A DNA stretch of 26,109 nucleotides, from assembly GCA_016839905.1 (NCBI GenBank), contig JAEOTJ010000052.1, positions 1 to 26,109 on the forward strand. Reading direction: 5' to 3'. The translations under genes were made by a program, and so were the position numbers. The number at the start of each line of letters is the position of its first letter. Position 1 is the stretch's first letter. Below, piece after piece: positions 10,001 through 17,295 of the stretch. Source of the DNA: Promethearchaeota archaeon (lineage in GTDB: Archaea; Asgardarchaeota; Lokiarchaeia; Sigynarchaeales; SOKP01). Below the pieces are notes generated by a model that made no database searches, was not told where the DNA came from, and saw only the letters and a list, made by a program, of their open reading frames with translations.

Positions 10001-13000
10001 TCTATAATAAATAGTGATGTTAGCAATTTTACCCATATCAAGAGTAGTCGTTTGATTTATGATTCCTGCATTTGTAGCGTTAAAAAGGTGGAAGGGTAAT
10101 AGAACAGACCCATACCTTCTTATTACGAGATCATGACTTTTAGTATCATTCCATTTAATATAAAAATAATACTTTCCTGGCTCAATATTACCTTCAGAGA
10201 GATGTATCGTTCCAGATACATTAATACTATTTGAAGAATGATGACTTGAAAAGATATCTATAAGAGCACCAGTAGCGTTATATAAGGATATACTATAATT
10301 ACCAATGATGGAATCCTCAGCCATAGTAAAATTATATTCTAATATCTCATTTATGTAAAAAACGGGCAAACCATCATACCATAGGTGACTCTGATTAAAC
10401 GTACAATTGGTTATGTAGTTAACTTGAATTGCGATTAAAGACCAATTCCCTGCACTAAAAACATCCTGAATTTTAGCACTTTGATTAGTGTTATCTGAAC
10501 TAAAATTAAACCGAATTAAATTATTAGTGTAATCTACATACTCCGGAGACAATACCATCGAAACATTCCAATTATTACTATTAGCACCCTGAGAATCGAA
10601 GGCTGGAAGGTTAAAAAAAGCTATCTCATATGTTGATAAGTTAAAGAACCTTGTATCACTTAAAGAAGTCAACATATCATAAGTCGGTGTGTTATCATAT
10701 GTAATAACCCATATACCATTTTCAGAATTTGGAGTAGCAATTCCATATGAAGCGGTAGCCACGTTAGGAGCGATTGTCATTGAATATACACTAAGATTGG
10801 ATTTAAAATTAAGATATAAATTCAGATCATACTCTGGCTTATTGGTTTTAAATTGAAAATTATGGTCTTCACCACTCCAATTAGTAGTATTGATTGTTAT
10901 TGAATTATTTTGTACAGCGATCCATTGTGAGTCATCAATATCCATTAATAATCCCGAATAAGTTACATTATCATGCTCTAAATTTATAGTAAAGGTGATA
11001 TTATCAAAGATTAGATGCCAATTAATCTGATCATAAAAATCATTTTCAAAATAAAGCCCAAATGCAAGTTCTAAATGATTACCTTTAAGTAAATTCTTAT
11101 ATTTTTGAGATAAACTAATTTTTAAATGTTCGAATGGGGCAGAACCGCCAGAAACAGCATTTATTTCTCTAAAAGGCTGTAAGATTATTCTCTCCTCTTC
11201 ATTGAAATCATTTCTAATTCGAAGGCTCAAGGAAGCTTGATTAATTAGAAAATCAGGATCATCACTACTTTCACTGTCACTATCAATGAAAAGATCTTCA
11301 CAAGAATAGTCAAATTCTATTGCAGCAATTTCATACTTATTGGAGGTATTATACATTATTTCAATTTTTTGAAATTTAACCATTATTTGATCTATTTCTC
11401 CATCATGAGTTGGATTTTTAGCCCATACTCCAAAATCAAACTTAATATCTCCAGCACAATCGTCTATTAGATCGGTAATATTATATGTTCTAGAAATATA
11501 ATCATGGCTCAAATAAGAAGGATCATTATAAATTATTAACGATTCATTTGAACCCATATAAGGAAATGTATCTGTTCTCGATATACATTTAGTACCGTCA
11601 ATATATTTATTATTAATTCTTGCTCTAACTTGATATTCATCATCTTCTTCAAAATGATAAGGAGGGGAGATTTGTTCTATTGCCCAAGTTATTGTTATTT
11701 GAGCATTATCAGCATCATATGGAATATTTAAATTATTATACCAGCATGCAGATGGATTTCCTCCAAATTTACTTGGATTAGGTGTAATCTCAATGACTAG
11801 AGCTTCATCTAGATGATCTATATATAAATCAACAGAGTCATAATATTGTCCGCTTTCTACATACGTACCTCCATAAGGAACTTCATCATCGGTCTTAAAA
11901 TCGATTGTAGACCCTTGATCTCCGCTAAATTCAACTATTGTTTCATCTTTCGGTTGATATAAATCTCCCTCCATCAAGGATAAATTTAGTGGATTGATAT
12001 TATCAAGATCTTGCTTCCAATAACCATATTCTCCCTCCGCAAATCCTAAATTATTTCCGCTAGATGAAACATCAATATATAAACCGTAAGTATCGCCAGT
12101 CCACAATCTGCCTTCACTAATACTCCCAATTCCAGAATCCGCCGAAATGTTATAAAACCACGGGTCTTCTATAGATTGATCAATACCCGGATCACTAACT
12201 GTTTGATTCTTATGATACGTTTCGATATCAAAATTCATCGAGCTAACATTCCAAAGATGAGGTTTTCGAATGTTAAAATAATTATTTTCAATTGCCTCAA
12301 AATCATAATTATATATTATGCTAGACACACTCTCTATAACATCAAAACCAGTTCTATCCTTAATAACAGTCACGCTTTGTTTCAATTCATATCCCGTGGA
12401 ATTTTTAAGATAAAAATTAATTGTTGCCGGGGCATCTGGTAGGGCATTCCACTCAGTTGAGTTGATTATACCTTCATACAGTTCCTTTTTTATAAGACTA
12501 TCAATGGTAAAATTTTGTCCGTCATTCAGATTATATTTTAACACGGTGAGATTTTCTCCAAACACCTCAACAGAATAAGCGGGAGCATTTTTAAATACAG
12601 TATTTGGAAGGGGTTGATGAATCTTAAATATTGGTGTGCTGGCATTTGTCCAGTTCACATTATAATTTACTATATCTCCAGGTGACTCTGGTTGTACGAG
12701 TAAAAGATATACGCCCGTAGTTGAAGGAGTATAGGTCATTACTTTAGGATACTTCCCACCAGAATGAGATTGGAGTGTGATATCTGTTAAATAATTATTT
12801 TCTACTAATCTCATATTTAAGCTACCTGAGCCAGAGGTATTTTGTAAGGTAAAATCATATGTAAATCCACCTAGTAAATTTACGTGATAAGCGTCAATAT
12901 AATCAGAAGAGTCAATAGTGCCATTTAATGTAGCATTAATGTTTAGAGGGCGAATCCGCTCATACAACAGGTCCCAGTAATATTGATTATTATTATCTTG

Positions 13001-14620
13001 GGTAAAAGCCCCAGTACTTTCACTAGTACGATAATTAGAATGACTTGGATTATAAATTTGATCATTATCTGCACAACTCATTAATGGATCTCCACCTCCA
13101 GCTTCTATTATGAAATAAGGTTTATCATCGATCAAGTATGTATCTCCGGTAAATAAATAAGAGTGCCAGGGATATTGATCTCCAGAAGTACGGTAAGGGA
13201 CCGCAGTATCCGTATAAGAAATAAGTCCAGCATTCTGATCCCCTATTCCTTCAGCACCTACATTGTAAATGACAGTCGAAGGACCTGATCCGCTAGCCGT
13301 ATAATATCTATACCTCACTCCAGTAACGAGGATATCTCCAAAACCTTGTGGATTTAAATCATATTCAATCTTTAAATCAAAATCATTTAAAGATCTACTA
13401 GTACTATCAATATCAGTAGCGTAATTTTGATCATTCCACGTCTCACTTAGATCTTCAAAATCTTGCTCATAGAAATATACATTATCATCATAACTTCCCG
13501 CAAAAATGTATTTTCCATCTGCAGAAATAGCAACATCATTCATATCTCCACTAGTACAATAAACTCGCAAGGGTTTTTTTGACAAAGATCTGTGTTTATT
13601 AAATAGAAGAACGTTATCTCCAACAGTGCTGACGGCGGCATATTCTCCATCTTCCGAGATTGCTATTGCTCCCGGGTTTACTTGGCAACCACAATCAAAT
13701 TCCCACAATGGTGTGGAACTCGATCGATGAAAGTAAGCCAAATCACCGTTAATATTTGCCCCCAGAATATAATTACCATCAGGAGAGATTGCCACGGCAT
13801 AACAATCTGATCCCATATCATAAGTCCATTCTGGTGTGGAACTCGATTTATGCCAAAGAACTATATTGTCAGCTTGACCGACCGCAACAAGGTAATTACC
13901 ATCATCAGAAATATCTACTTCCATCACGTTATCATTACAATCATCTTCCCATACTGGAGTGGAACTTGATTTATGCCAGAGATATACATTATCGCTAGAA
14001 TCTGCCGCAAAAATGTATTCACCATCAGCAGAGATTGCTAATGAATTCACGTCATTACCAATGTCTTCTGTCCAAATTGGTGTGGAACTTGAGTCTTGAT
14101 AAAGACTTACATCACCATTAGAAAGTCCCGAAACTATGTAGCTGCCATTCCCCGAGATGGCAACATGATTTACACCTACAAACCATGAAGAACTATCACT
14201 CCATAATTCCGAGGAACTAGATTTATGCCAGAAAAACACATCATCATCCGTTCCTGCGACAATGTATTCGCCATCATCAGAGATCGCCACGGAAAAAACA
14301 TTAGATCCAGTATCATCTTCCCATAATGGTATGGAACTCGATTTATGAAAGACACGTATATAATCATCATCTCCTCCAGAAACCATGTATTCACCATCAG
14401 CAGACATGTCTACCTCATTCACATTAGAAGATCCAGTATCATAATACCATTTTTCTGTAAAACCTGATTTATGAAGTTCATTCGTTAAAAAATCAATAGG
14501 TGATTCATCAATAATTTCCTTATTTTCTTTAATTTCATCTTGAGTAGAAAAGTTAGAAATTGCTATTAGAAGGAACACATCTAAAACCATTAATAAAATT
14601 AGTTTTTTTCTCTTATACAT
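6119..14620 (-). CDS. Giant type I membrane protein: beta-propeller, PPC-like, Ig-like repeats, TM helix, longin-like tail
   Basis: 2833 residues, ATG start. An N-terminal signal peptide (MYKRKK plus hydrophobic core to about residue 22) is followed by eight ~41-residue WD40/PQQ-like repeats at about 58-387, with recurring WHKSSSTP and ISxDGxY signatures, predicted to form a beta-propeller. Residues 390-555 are unrecognised. Residues about 558-658 resemble a bacterial pre-peptidase C-terminal (PPC) beta-sandwich and 663-755 an Ig-like domain. From about 759 onward the protein follows the whole downstream paralogue, including the EF-hand-type loop (2079-2090), but with three instead of one terminal ~100-residue Ig-like repeats (about 2175-2474). 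A TM helix (about 2484-2508) and a 325-residue cytoplasmic tail with a longin/roadblock-like first half end the protein. Sequons are abundant in the ectodomain only. It lies 219 bp upstream of its paralogue on the same strand, so cotranscription is possible but unproven. A role in binding outside and signalling inside is inferred. Confidence 0.85.
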   Translation of the reverse strand: MYKRKKLILLMVLDVFLLIAISNFSTQDEIKENKEIIDESPIDFLTNELHKSGFTEKWYYDTGSSNVNEVDMSADGEYMVSGGDDDYIRVFHKSSSIPLWEDDTGSNVFSVAISDDGEYIVAGTDDDVFFWHKSSSSELWSDSSSWFVGVNHVAISGNGSYIVSGLSNGDVSLYQDSSSTPIWTEDIGNDVNSLAISADGEYIFAADSSDNVYLWHKSSSTPVWEDDCNDNVMEVDISDDGNYLVAVGQADNIVLWHKSSSTPEWTYDMGSDCYAVAISPDGNYILGANINGDLAYFHRSSSTPLWEFDCGCQVNPGAIAISEDGEYAAVSTVGDNVLLFNKHRSLSKKPLRVYCTSGDMNDVAISADGKYIFAGSYDDNVYFYEQDFEDLSETWNDQNYATDIDSTSRSLNDFDLKIEYDLNPQGFGDILVTGVRYRYYTASGSGPSTVIYNVGAEGIGDQNAGLISYTDTAVPYRTSGDQYPWHSYLFTGDTYLIDDKPYFIIEAGGGDPLMSCADNDQIYNPSHSNYRTSESTGAFTQDNNNQYYWDLLYERIRPLNINATLNGTIDSSDYIDAYHVNLLGGFTYDFTLQNTSGSGSLNMRLVENNYLTDITLQSHSGGKYPKVMTYTPSTTGVYLLLVQPESPGDIVNYNVNWTNASTPIFKIHQPLPNTVFKNAPAYSVEVFGENLTVLKYNLNDGQNFTIDSLIKKELYEGIINSTEWNALPDAPATINFYLKNSTGYELKQSVTVIKDRTGFDVIESVSSIIYNYDFEAIENNYFNIRKPHLWNVSSMNFDIETYHKNQTVSDPGIDQSIEDPWFYNISADSGIGSISEGRLWTGDTYGLYIDVSSSGNNLGFAEGEYGYWKQDLDNINPLNLSLMEGDLYQPKDETIVEFSGDQGSTIDFKTDDEVPYGGTYVESGQYYDSVDLYIDHLDEALVIEITPNPSKFGGNPSACWYNNLNIPYDADNAQITITWAIEQISPPYHFEEDDEYQVRARINNKYIDGTKCISRTDTFPYMGSNESLIIYNDPSYLSHDYISRTYNITDLIDDCAGDIKFDFGVWAKNPTHDGEIDQIMVKFQKIEIMYNTSNKYEIAAIEFDYSCEDLFIDSDSESSDDPDFLINQASLSLRIRNDFNEEERIILQPFREINAVSGGSAPFEHLKISLSQKYKNLLKGNHLELAFGLYFENDFYDQINWHLIFDNITFTINLEHDNVTYSGLLMDIDDSQWIAVQNNSITINTTNWSGEDHNFQFKTNKPEYDLNLYLNFKSNLSVYSMTIAPNVATASYGIATPNSENGIWVITYDNTPTYDMLTSLSDTRFFNLSTYEIAFFNLPAFDSQGANSNNWNVSMVLSPEYVDYTNNLIRFNFSSDNTNQSAKIQDVFSAGNWSLIAIQVNYITNCTFNQSHLWYDGLPVFYINEILEYNFTMAEDSIIGNYSISLYNATGALIDIFSSHHSSNSINVSGTIHLSEGNIEPGKYYFYIKWNDTKSHDLVIRRYGSVLLPFHLFNATNAGIINQTTTLDMGKIANITIYYRNNHTGQGVVSPSMAVYENSSGTWRYWGVQWKGTYQVKNITDLGDGNHTIELFTDGAPNGNYTIFILIVKDFNQWQALYTTLEIIAVNHLNITIIAGATWNVSAQEFIIDSWNIPYVNDTINSQIQINMTDKYSHEPIVGGSILGIIEKTNSSFEAFEIGNGLYNITLNTTGLNASIMNGNLYINNETVQFTCSKSNYTSTKINMIFFVDKIPLEVNLPQLQSVYAEGDLSILAEVNNLIDPDHPEAIDYGSLNYALYNLTDIYKQGSLTFLMGGIYSSDVSLDGLLAGNYSIYVNATAINCEDAQSNIVNFTIKPQLATNLSINIPSILRISKEFQITSILRYCNNGSIIKNQEIKINIEIPGGVDFEVPRVTDSQGEVSYDYIIPAQYEGEEITIIASYGGNDTIKASFKQDTRTIQGKLPIFMTIIEHPNNTARVGYSATYQLQIDINDTQETLQNRIILFTAYYENEFTSPFITTSIYTNENGICEYIISELSDEYDNLTVYFEYLGSETVKYNHTYVNNSILPKWNSTFYYDILDEDDDGALRYGEEIIFNMTFWSENITAPSFSGIPVVFTYEYGVTTDIYTLYVGTNNTIIFNYMIADSFSGDLNISIEFLGNNKISEVARNTSLIITDKIQVKLKFVENPEFISMEDEYLISVNVTDDNNNTLSNLDLIFEVLDAVGTTTFNTTKITDDYGIASAFLKFENLGVQFTIKVSFIEEGFLAGSELAFIKQKIDINLKFVENPVFKSMEDEYLIVVNATDDTNNTLANLNLIFEVLDAGGETTYSTISITDIDGIATALLKFADLGTRFTIKVSFIDEGVFASSELQFLKEKVEIIIKFIEEPDLEYMEGTYTFFISVTDSDMNPLEKIEIIFELVDENGIIVFDASATSNSKGQASVSLNFEKIGVAFTIRVRIIDKGVFAGSEIVSKEFQIKNEWVVFLEFLPYILIGVAIAIGILFAINRTVIIPKRDRKRELLKIMYQKLSDVENLQYIMILTKKGGVSVFSKSLADVPIDGVLVSGFLSAISTFGAEIGAKMRDKKGEGGLEELSYRQFKIILSQGTLVNTALLLLKRPNESLKAKLKLFNTVFEDAFKDVLIDWKGELLRENTVDLLIEEIFEADLLYPHHLIENKVNEYIKDLSNRDLNKKIIVLAISEEFESNFYLRDMINHLKTTGIEEVKSFESLEKLKKDKIVFAINPRTNYLIEQYYPYIKDLNFDDRSVLFAIFDGITDEIYVRKYLQINKLTLSEGADIRFIFQKLQDMKLIGRDNVINETGNIVATLLKLLPDL
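7199..8098 (-). repeat. Three tandem ~300-bp Ig-like repeat units
   Basis: Three consecutive units encode ~100-residue Ig-like domains just before the membrane helix. The period is almost exactly 300 bp between the two upstream-coding units: the GAAACTTACTTTTATTG stretch recurs at 7544 and 7844. The coding of FxExPxxxxMEDEYLI, LIFEVLD and FTIKVSF recurs too. The unit nearest the membrane (about 7199-7500) is more diverged. The downstream paralogue has only one unit (about 1140-1455), so copy number changed after the gene duplication. Confidence 0.75.
13460..14449 (-). repeat. Eight tandem ~123-bp beta-propeller blade repeats
   Basis: Near-identical DNA words coding for KSSSTP recur roughly every 123 bases (around 13709, 13831, 13952, 14078, 14205 and 14327), each followed by codons for a blade with ISxDGxYxxxG. 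Eight blades can be counted in the protein (residues about 58-387). The last one or two are more diverged. Similarity at DNA level points to fairly recent internal amplification. The region is absent from the downstream paralogue. Confidence 0.75.
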
Positions 14621-14816
14621 ATTTCTTATATCCCATGTTTTAAAATTAAAAATCCTGATTAAAAAATAAATAATTATCTTAAAAAAAATTTTCTATAAAT
14701 CTATAATCAAGCACTAATATATATATCACTTACATAGATGTTAAGAATTCAGCATAAAAATGGGATTTCAATCGAATGATAGTAGCCTATAGTCCAGTAA
14801 TGGTTGAAATAAGAAT
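14621..14816. other. Leader/promoter region of the 2833-residue gene, with a hairpin
   Basis: A 196-bp AT-rich spacer between the giant gene and the relic of the third copy. TATA-like sequences read on the minus strand lie at about 14691-14701 and 14716-14730. A 9-bp inverted repeat (ATTTCAATC at 14765-14773 with GGTTGAAAT at 14802-14810, one G-U pair) encloses 28 bases. It could be an old terminator of the decayed copy or a leader structure. No coding potential or RNA gene was recognised. Confidence 0.35.
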
Positions 14817-14991
14817 TTAAAGGTTAAAAAGTAATTTTAATAATATTGCGATTACATTTCCCTTCTCTTTTATGATGTTTGTATTTTTTTATAAGTATCT
14901 TGTCTTTAAGGTTTTAGAAGAGTAATCATATATCAGCCTCCTCTAATCGGAATATTAAATTCTAACAAAATCTTATATAAATATATAATTT
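14817..14991 (-). pseudogene. Decayed C-terminal remnant of a third longin-tailed membrane protein
   Basis: Read on the minus strand, 14817-14862 translates as NIIKEKGNVIAILLKLLFNL and a stop. This aligns residue for residue with the C-terminus of the neighbouring paralogues (…NETGNIVATLLKLLPDL in the 2833-residue protein). After one frameshift near 14875, the upstream part reads …YIYIRFC*, then RLEEADI*LLF*NLKDKILIK, matching EIYVRKY and GADIRFIFQKLQDMKLIG of the intact copy. Three in-frame stops and the frameshift make it nonfunctional. Nothing recognisable survives further upstream. The relic lies 197 bp upstream of the 2833-residue gene in the same orientation, so the array once had at least three members. 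It now occupies the leader of the divergently oriented aldolase gene. Confidence 0.8.
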
Positions 14992-15039
14992 TCACTAATA
15001 TTATAAAAATTTTTTAATCATTTCATTATTTATTAAAAT

Positions 15040-15711
15040 ATGGATACTGAAAGATTAGAACAATTAAGAATGGACGTTCTTGAGGGAGCAAAAACCATTT
15101 TTAAAATTGGTTTAGTTGAAAATAACGAAGGAAATGTCAGTGTCCGAAATGGTAAAAAAGAGGAACTCTTTATTACTCCCTCTGCTAATCAATATGATAC
15201 TTTAACTAAAGAACAGATAGTTCACATGAGTTTCGATGGAACAGCATTAAGTAAGGGGAAACTCCCTTCTACTGAAGTAAAAATGCATGTTGCTATATAT
15301 AAATCTCGTCCTAAAGTTAAATGTGTAATTCATACTCACTCAACATTTGCTTCAATGTTTTCTGCGGTAAGAAAAAGTATCCCCGTCATTATGGAAGAAC
15401 AGATCGTATTTTTGGGGGGATCTATTGATATTTCCTCATTTGGAGAAGCTCATACAGAAGATATTGGTCAAGCCGCAATCGATGCCTTAGGGATAAAGAA
15501 TGCCGCCCTATTAGCTAACCATGGTGTAATTACGTGTGGTAAATCCGTGAGAAATGCAGTTAAGGCGGCAGAACTTGTGGAAAAATTAGCAAAAATATAT
15601 TGGGGATCATTGCTAATTGGTAAGCCAAATATTATCCCAAAAGAACATTTTGAAAAATTTGAGAAAATTTTTAATAGTTTATTTGCTTGTTATCCAAAAA
15701 AGAAAAAATAA
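15040..15711 (+). CDS. Class II aldolase/adducin family protein (L-fuculose-phosphate-aldolase-like)
   Basis: 223 residues, ATG start, usual length for the FucA/RhaD-type class II aldolases. These are zinc enzymes that cleave ketose 1-phosphates to DHAP and an aldehyde; some members act as decarboxylases, epimerases or dehydratases. The family signatures are present: GNVSVR phosphate-binding segment at 31-36, putative catalytic Glu79 (STEVKMHVAIY), zinc ligands His98 and His100 (HTH), and His161 (ANHG). It is cytoplasmic, with no signal peptide. The gene converges with the aminotransferase gene, leaving 21 bp between stop codons. An FGGY kinase encoded 3.7 kb away could supply a phosphorylated ketose, a logical but unproven pairing. 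The family is clear; the substrate is not. Confidence 0.85.
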   Translation: MDTERLEQLRMDVLEGAKTIFKIGLVENNEGNVSVRNGKKEELFITPSANQYDTLTKEQIVHMSFDGTALSKGKLPSTEVKMHVAIYKSRPKVKCVIHTHSTFASMFSAVRKSIPVIMEEQIVFLGGSIDISSFGEAHTEDIGQAAIDALGIKNAALLANHGVITCGKSVRNAVKAAELVEKLAKIYWGSLLIGKPNIIPKEHFEKFEKIFNSLFACYPKKKK

Positions 15712-15712
15712 C

Positions 15713-15732
15713 TTCTTTTTAATTTAAAAGAA
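15713..15732. terminator. Possible shared terminator between convergent genes
   Basis: The 21-bp gap between the convergent aldolase and aminotransferase genes is almost wholly an inverted repeat: TTCTTTT, a six-base spacer TAATTT, then AAAAGAA. Each strand ends its gene with a T-rich run, as expected for archaeal intrinsic termination. The stem is AT-rich and weak. Confidence 0.4.
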
Positions 15733-17136
15733 TTATTCAATCATTTGACAGATATTATCTATTTTTTGAATAGTTTCATCAATTATATCATCAGAATGTC
15801 GCATGCAAGTGTAAAATCTGCTCCCAGCTACAGAAATTAATTCTTGATCTACTAAAGCGGCTCCCATATAATCCATAAATCTTTTTCGTATTGGAATTTC
15901 ACCAGATTGCTTAGAGTCGCTTAATTTTAATCCAAATACGCAGCTTGTGTGAAAATGGCATGTCCCACCATAATTATATGAAAACCATGGTAAATTATAT
16001 TTCTTAAAAACAATATTTAAACCTTGAGATAATCGAGTCGCTGCTCTACCAGCTTTTTCTGTAGCTTTGGTTTTTTCAACCATTTTTATTGTATGATATG
16101 CAGCAGTGCATGTTAATGGATTGGCTGCGAGAGTGCCACCTGTATATGCTCTTCTAGCACCACTTACTCCTGCACCACATACCTCCATCACATCTGCTCG
16201 ACCGCCAATTCCGGCAGCTGATGGAAATCCATGTGCAATAATTTTTCCAAATACTGAAATATCTGGTTTAAATCCAAAATATGCTTGTCCCCCTCCCATA
16301 TGTAATCTAAAAGCGCAAACAACTTCGTCAGATATCATTAACGCTCCATTCTCATGACATAATTCTTCAACTTCTTTATTAAATTCAGGTCTTACTGGAT
16401 TTGCCCCGGACTCGCCTCCCATCGGTTCTACGATTACTGCTGCTACTTTTTTCTTTTCTTTAAACATTTCCCTTAAGGTGTCAATATCATTGGGACGGAC
16501 AGAATCAATGAATTTGTAAACATTCTTAGGTATCCCATGAGATTCAAAAGTTTTCGTACCAGGAATATGCATATCATAAACCAACTGATCACTCCATCCA
16601 TGATAGCTTCCTCCTATTTTAATAACCCATTTTCTACCTGTAAATACCCTTGCAATTCTTATAGCAATCATATCAGCCTCGGTTCCCGATTGTAGCCACC
16701 TAATAATTTCACATGAAGGAAAATGTTTTTGAAGTGCTTCTGCTGCTTTATATTCATATTCATGAGTTATTCCATGGCAAGGCCCAATCTCAGTTATTGT
16801 CTCAACAACTTTATCAATTAAAGGTTTATATTGATGCCCTAAAATGATAGGACCTCCACACATTAAATAGTCAGTTAGCACTATATCATCCACAGTCTCC
16901 ATATAACAATCATATACTTTTTTACTAGCTAAGGGGAAAGGATGATTAAAGGCAAGATTATGTTCAACACCACCGGGAATTATCTTTCGCATTTCTTCAA
17001 AAATTTTCTTTGATTTGGGGTGAGTCTGCTCATATCTTTCAACAATCCCCTTTAAAGCTTCAGGTTTAAACTCTTTGATTGGATTCTCTACGAGATTTTT
17101 TATTTTCGCAATTTGTTCTTCATATCTCATACTCAT
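15733..17136 (-). CDS. Class III PLP-dependent aminotransferase, glutamate-1-semialdehyde-aminomutase-like
   Basis: 467 residues; ATG at 17136, with another ATG two codons later. Family features in order: GGVEHN near 55-60 in a GSAM-like N-terminus, SGTEADMIAIRIAR at 150-163 for PLP phosphate binding, SYHGW at 177-181, the DEVV segment at 270-273 (Asp270 would contact the pyridine nitrogen), and FGKIIAHGFPSAA with the predicted Schiff-base Lys298. The overall pattern is closest to glutamate-1-semialdehyde 2,1-aminomutase. However, many class III enzymes with this look are aminotransferases on sugar or amino-acid side pathways, and no other tetrapyrrole gene is nearby, so I do not assign hemL. 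It is transcribed divergently from the ThDP enzyme and convergently with the aldolase. Confidence 0.85.
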   Translation of the reverse strand: MSMRYEEQIAKIKNLVENPIKEFKPEALKGIVERYEQTHPKSKKIFEEMRKIIPGGVEHNLAFNHPFPLASKKVYDCYMETVDDIVLTDYLMCGGPIILGHQYKPLIDKVVETITEIGPCHGITHEYEYKAAEALQKHFPSCEIIRWLQSGTEADMIAIRIARVFTGRKWVIKIGGSYHGWSDQLVYDMHIPGTKTFESHGIPKNVYKFIDSVRPNDIDTLREMFKEKKKVAAVIVEPMGGESGANPVRPEFNKEVEELCHENGALMISDEVVCAFRLHMGGGQAYFGFKPDISVFGKIIAHGFPSAAGIGGRADVMEVCGAGVSGARRAYTGGTLAANPLTCTAAYHTIKMVEKTKATEKAGRAATRLSQGLNIVFKKYNLPWFSYNYGGTCHFHTSCVFGLKLSDSKQSGEIPIRKRFMDYMGAALVDQELISVAGSRFYTCMRHSDDIIDETIQKIDNICQMIE

Positions 17137-17295
17137 AATTTTTTATCAATTTATTTTATTTTTATTTTTTATTTTTTCCTATTTCTTTTTACATATAATC
17201 TATTCGAATTTTCAAATATTTTTATTTTACCAATTGTTTTATATTTATTTCATAATTTCTAATATTAATAATAATCATATTTTGGATTGATACTT
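17137..17295. promoter_or_regulatory. Divergent promoter region between the aminotransferase and ThDP-enzyme genes
   Basis: A 159-bp very AT-rich spacer with starts on both sides. A TATA-like TTTTATATTTA at 17237-17247 would place transcription of the plus-strand gene near 17270. A minus-strand GATTATATGT at 17191-17200 could serve the aminotransferase. No clear Shine-Dalgarno sequence precedes either start. No operator-like palindrome was noticed. Confidence 0.35.

Noticed and set aside
12176..13998. Plus-strand open frames of 60-110 codons inside the giant minus-strand genes
   Set aside because: They lie antisense to clearly coding sequence, have low-complexity composition, and show no family motif.
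14760..14812. tRNA-like T-loop (TTCAATC) with paired flanks
   Set aside because: The flanking bases do not form a T-arm, and no acceptor stem, D-arm, anticodon arm or CCA-like end can be built.
15733..17136. Assignment of the aminotransferase as hemL (tetrapyrrole synthesis)
   Set aside because: Only general class III and GSAM-like motifs can be seen, and no other tetrapyrrole gene is in the window.
17287..17295. TTG start for the ThDP enzyme
   Set aside because: It adds only three residues (MIL) before an ATG and has no Shine-Dalgarno sequence.
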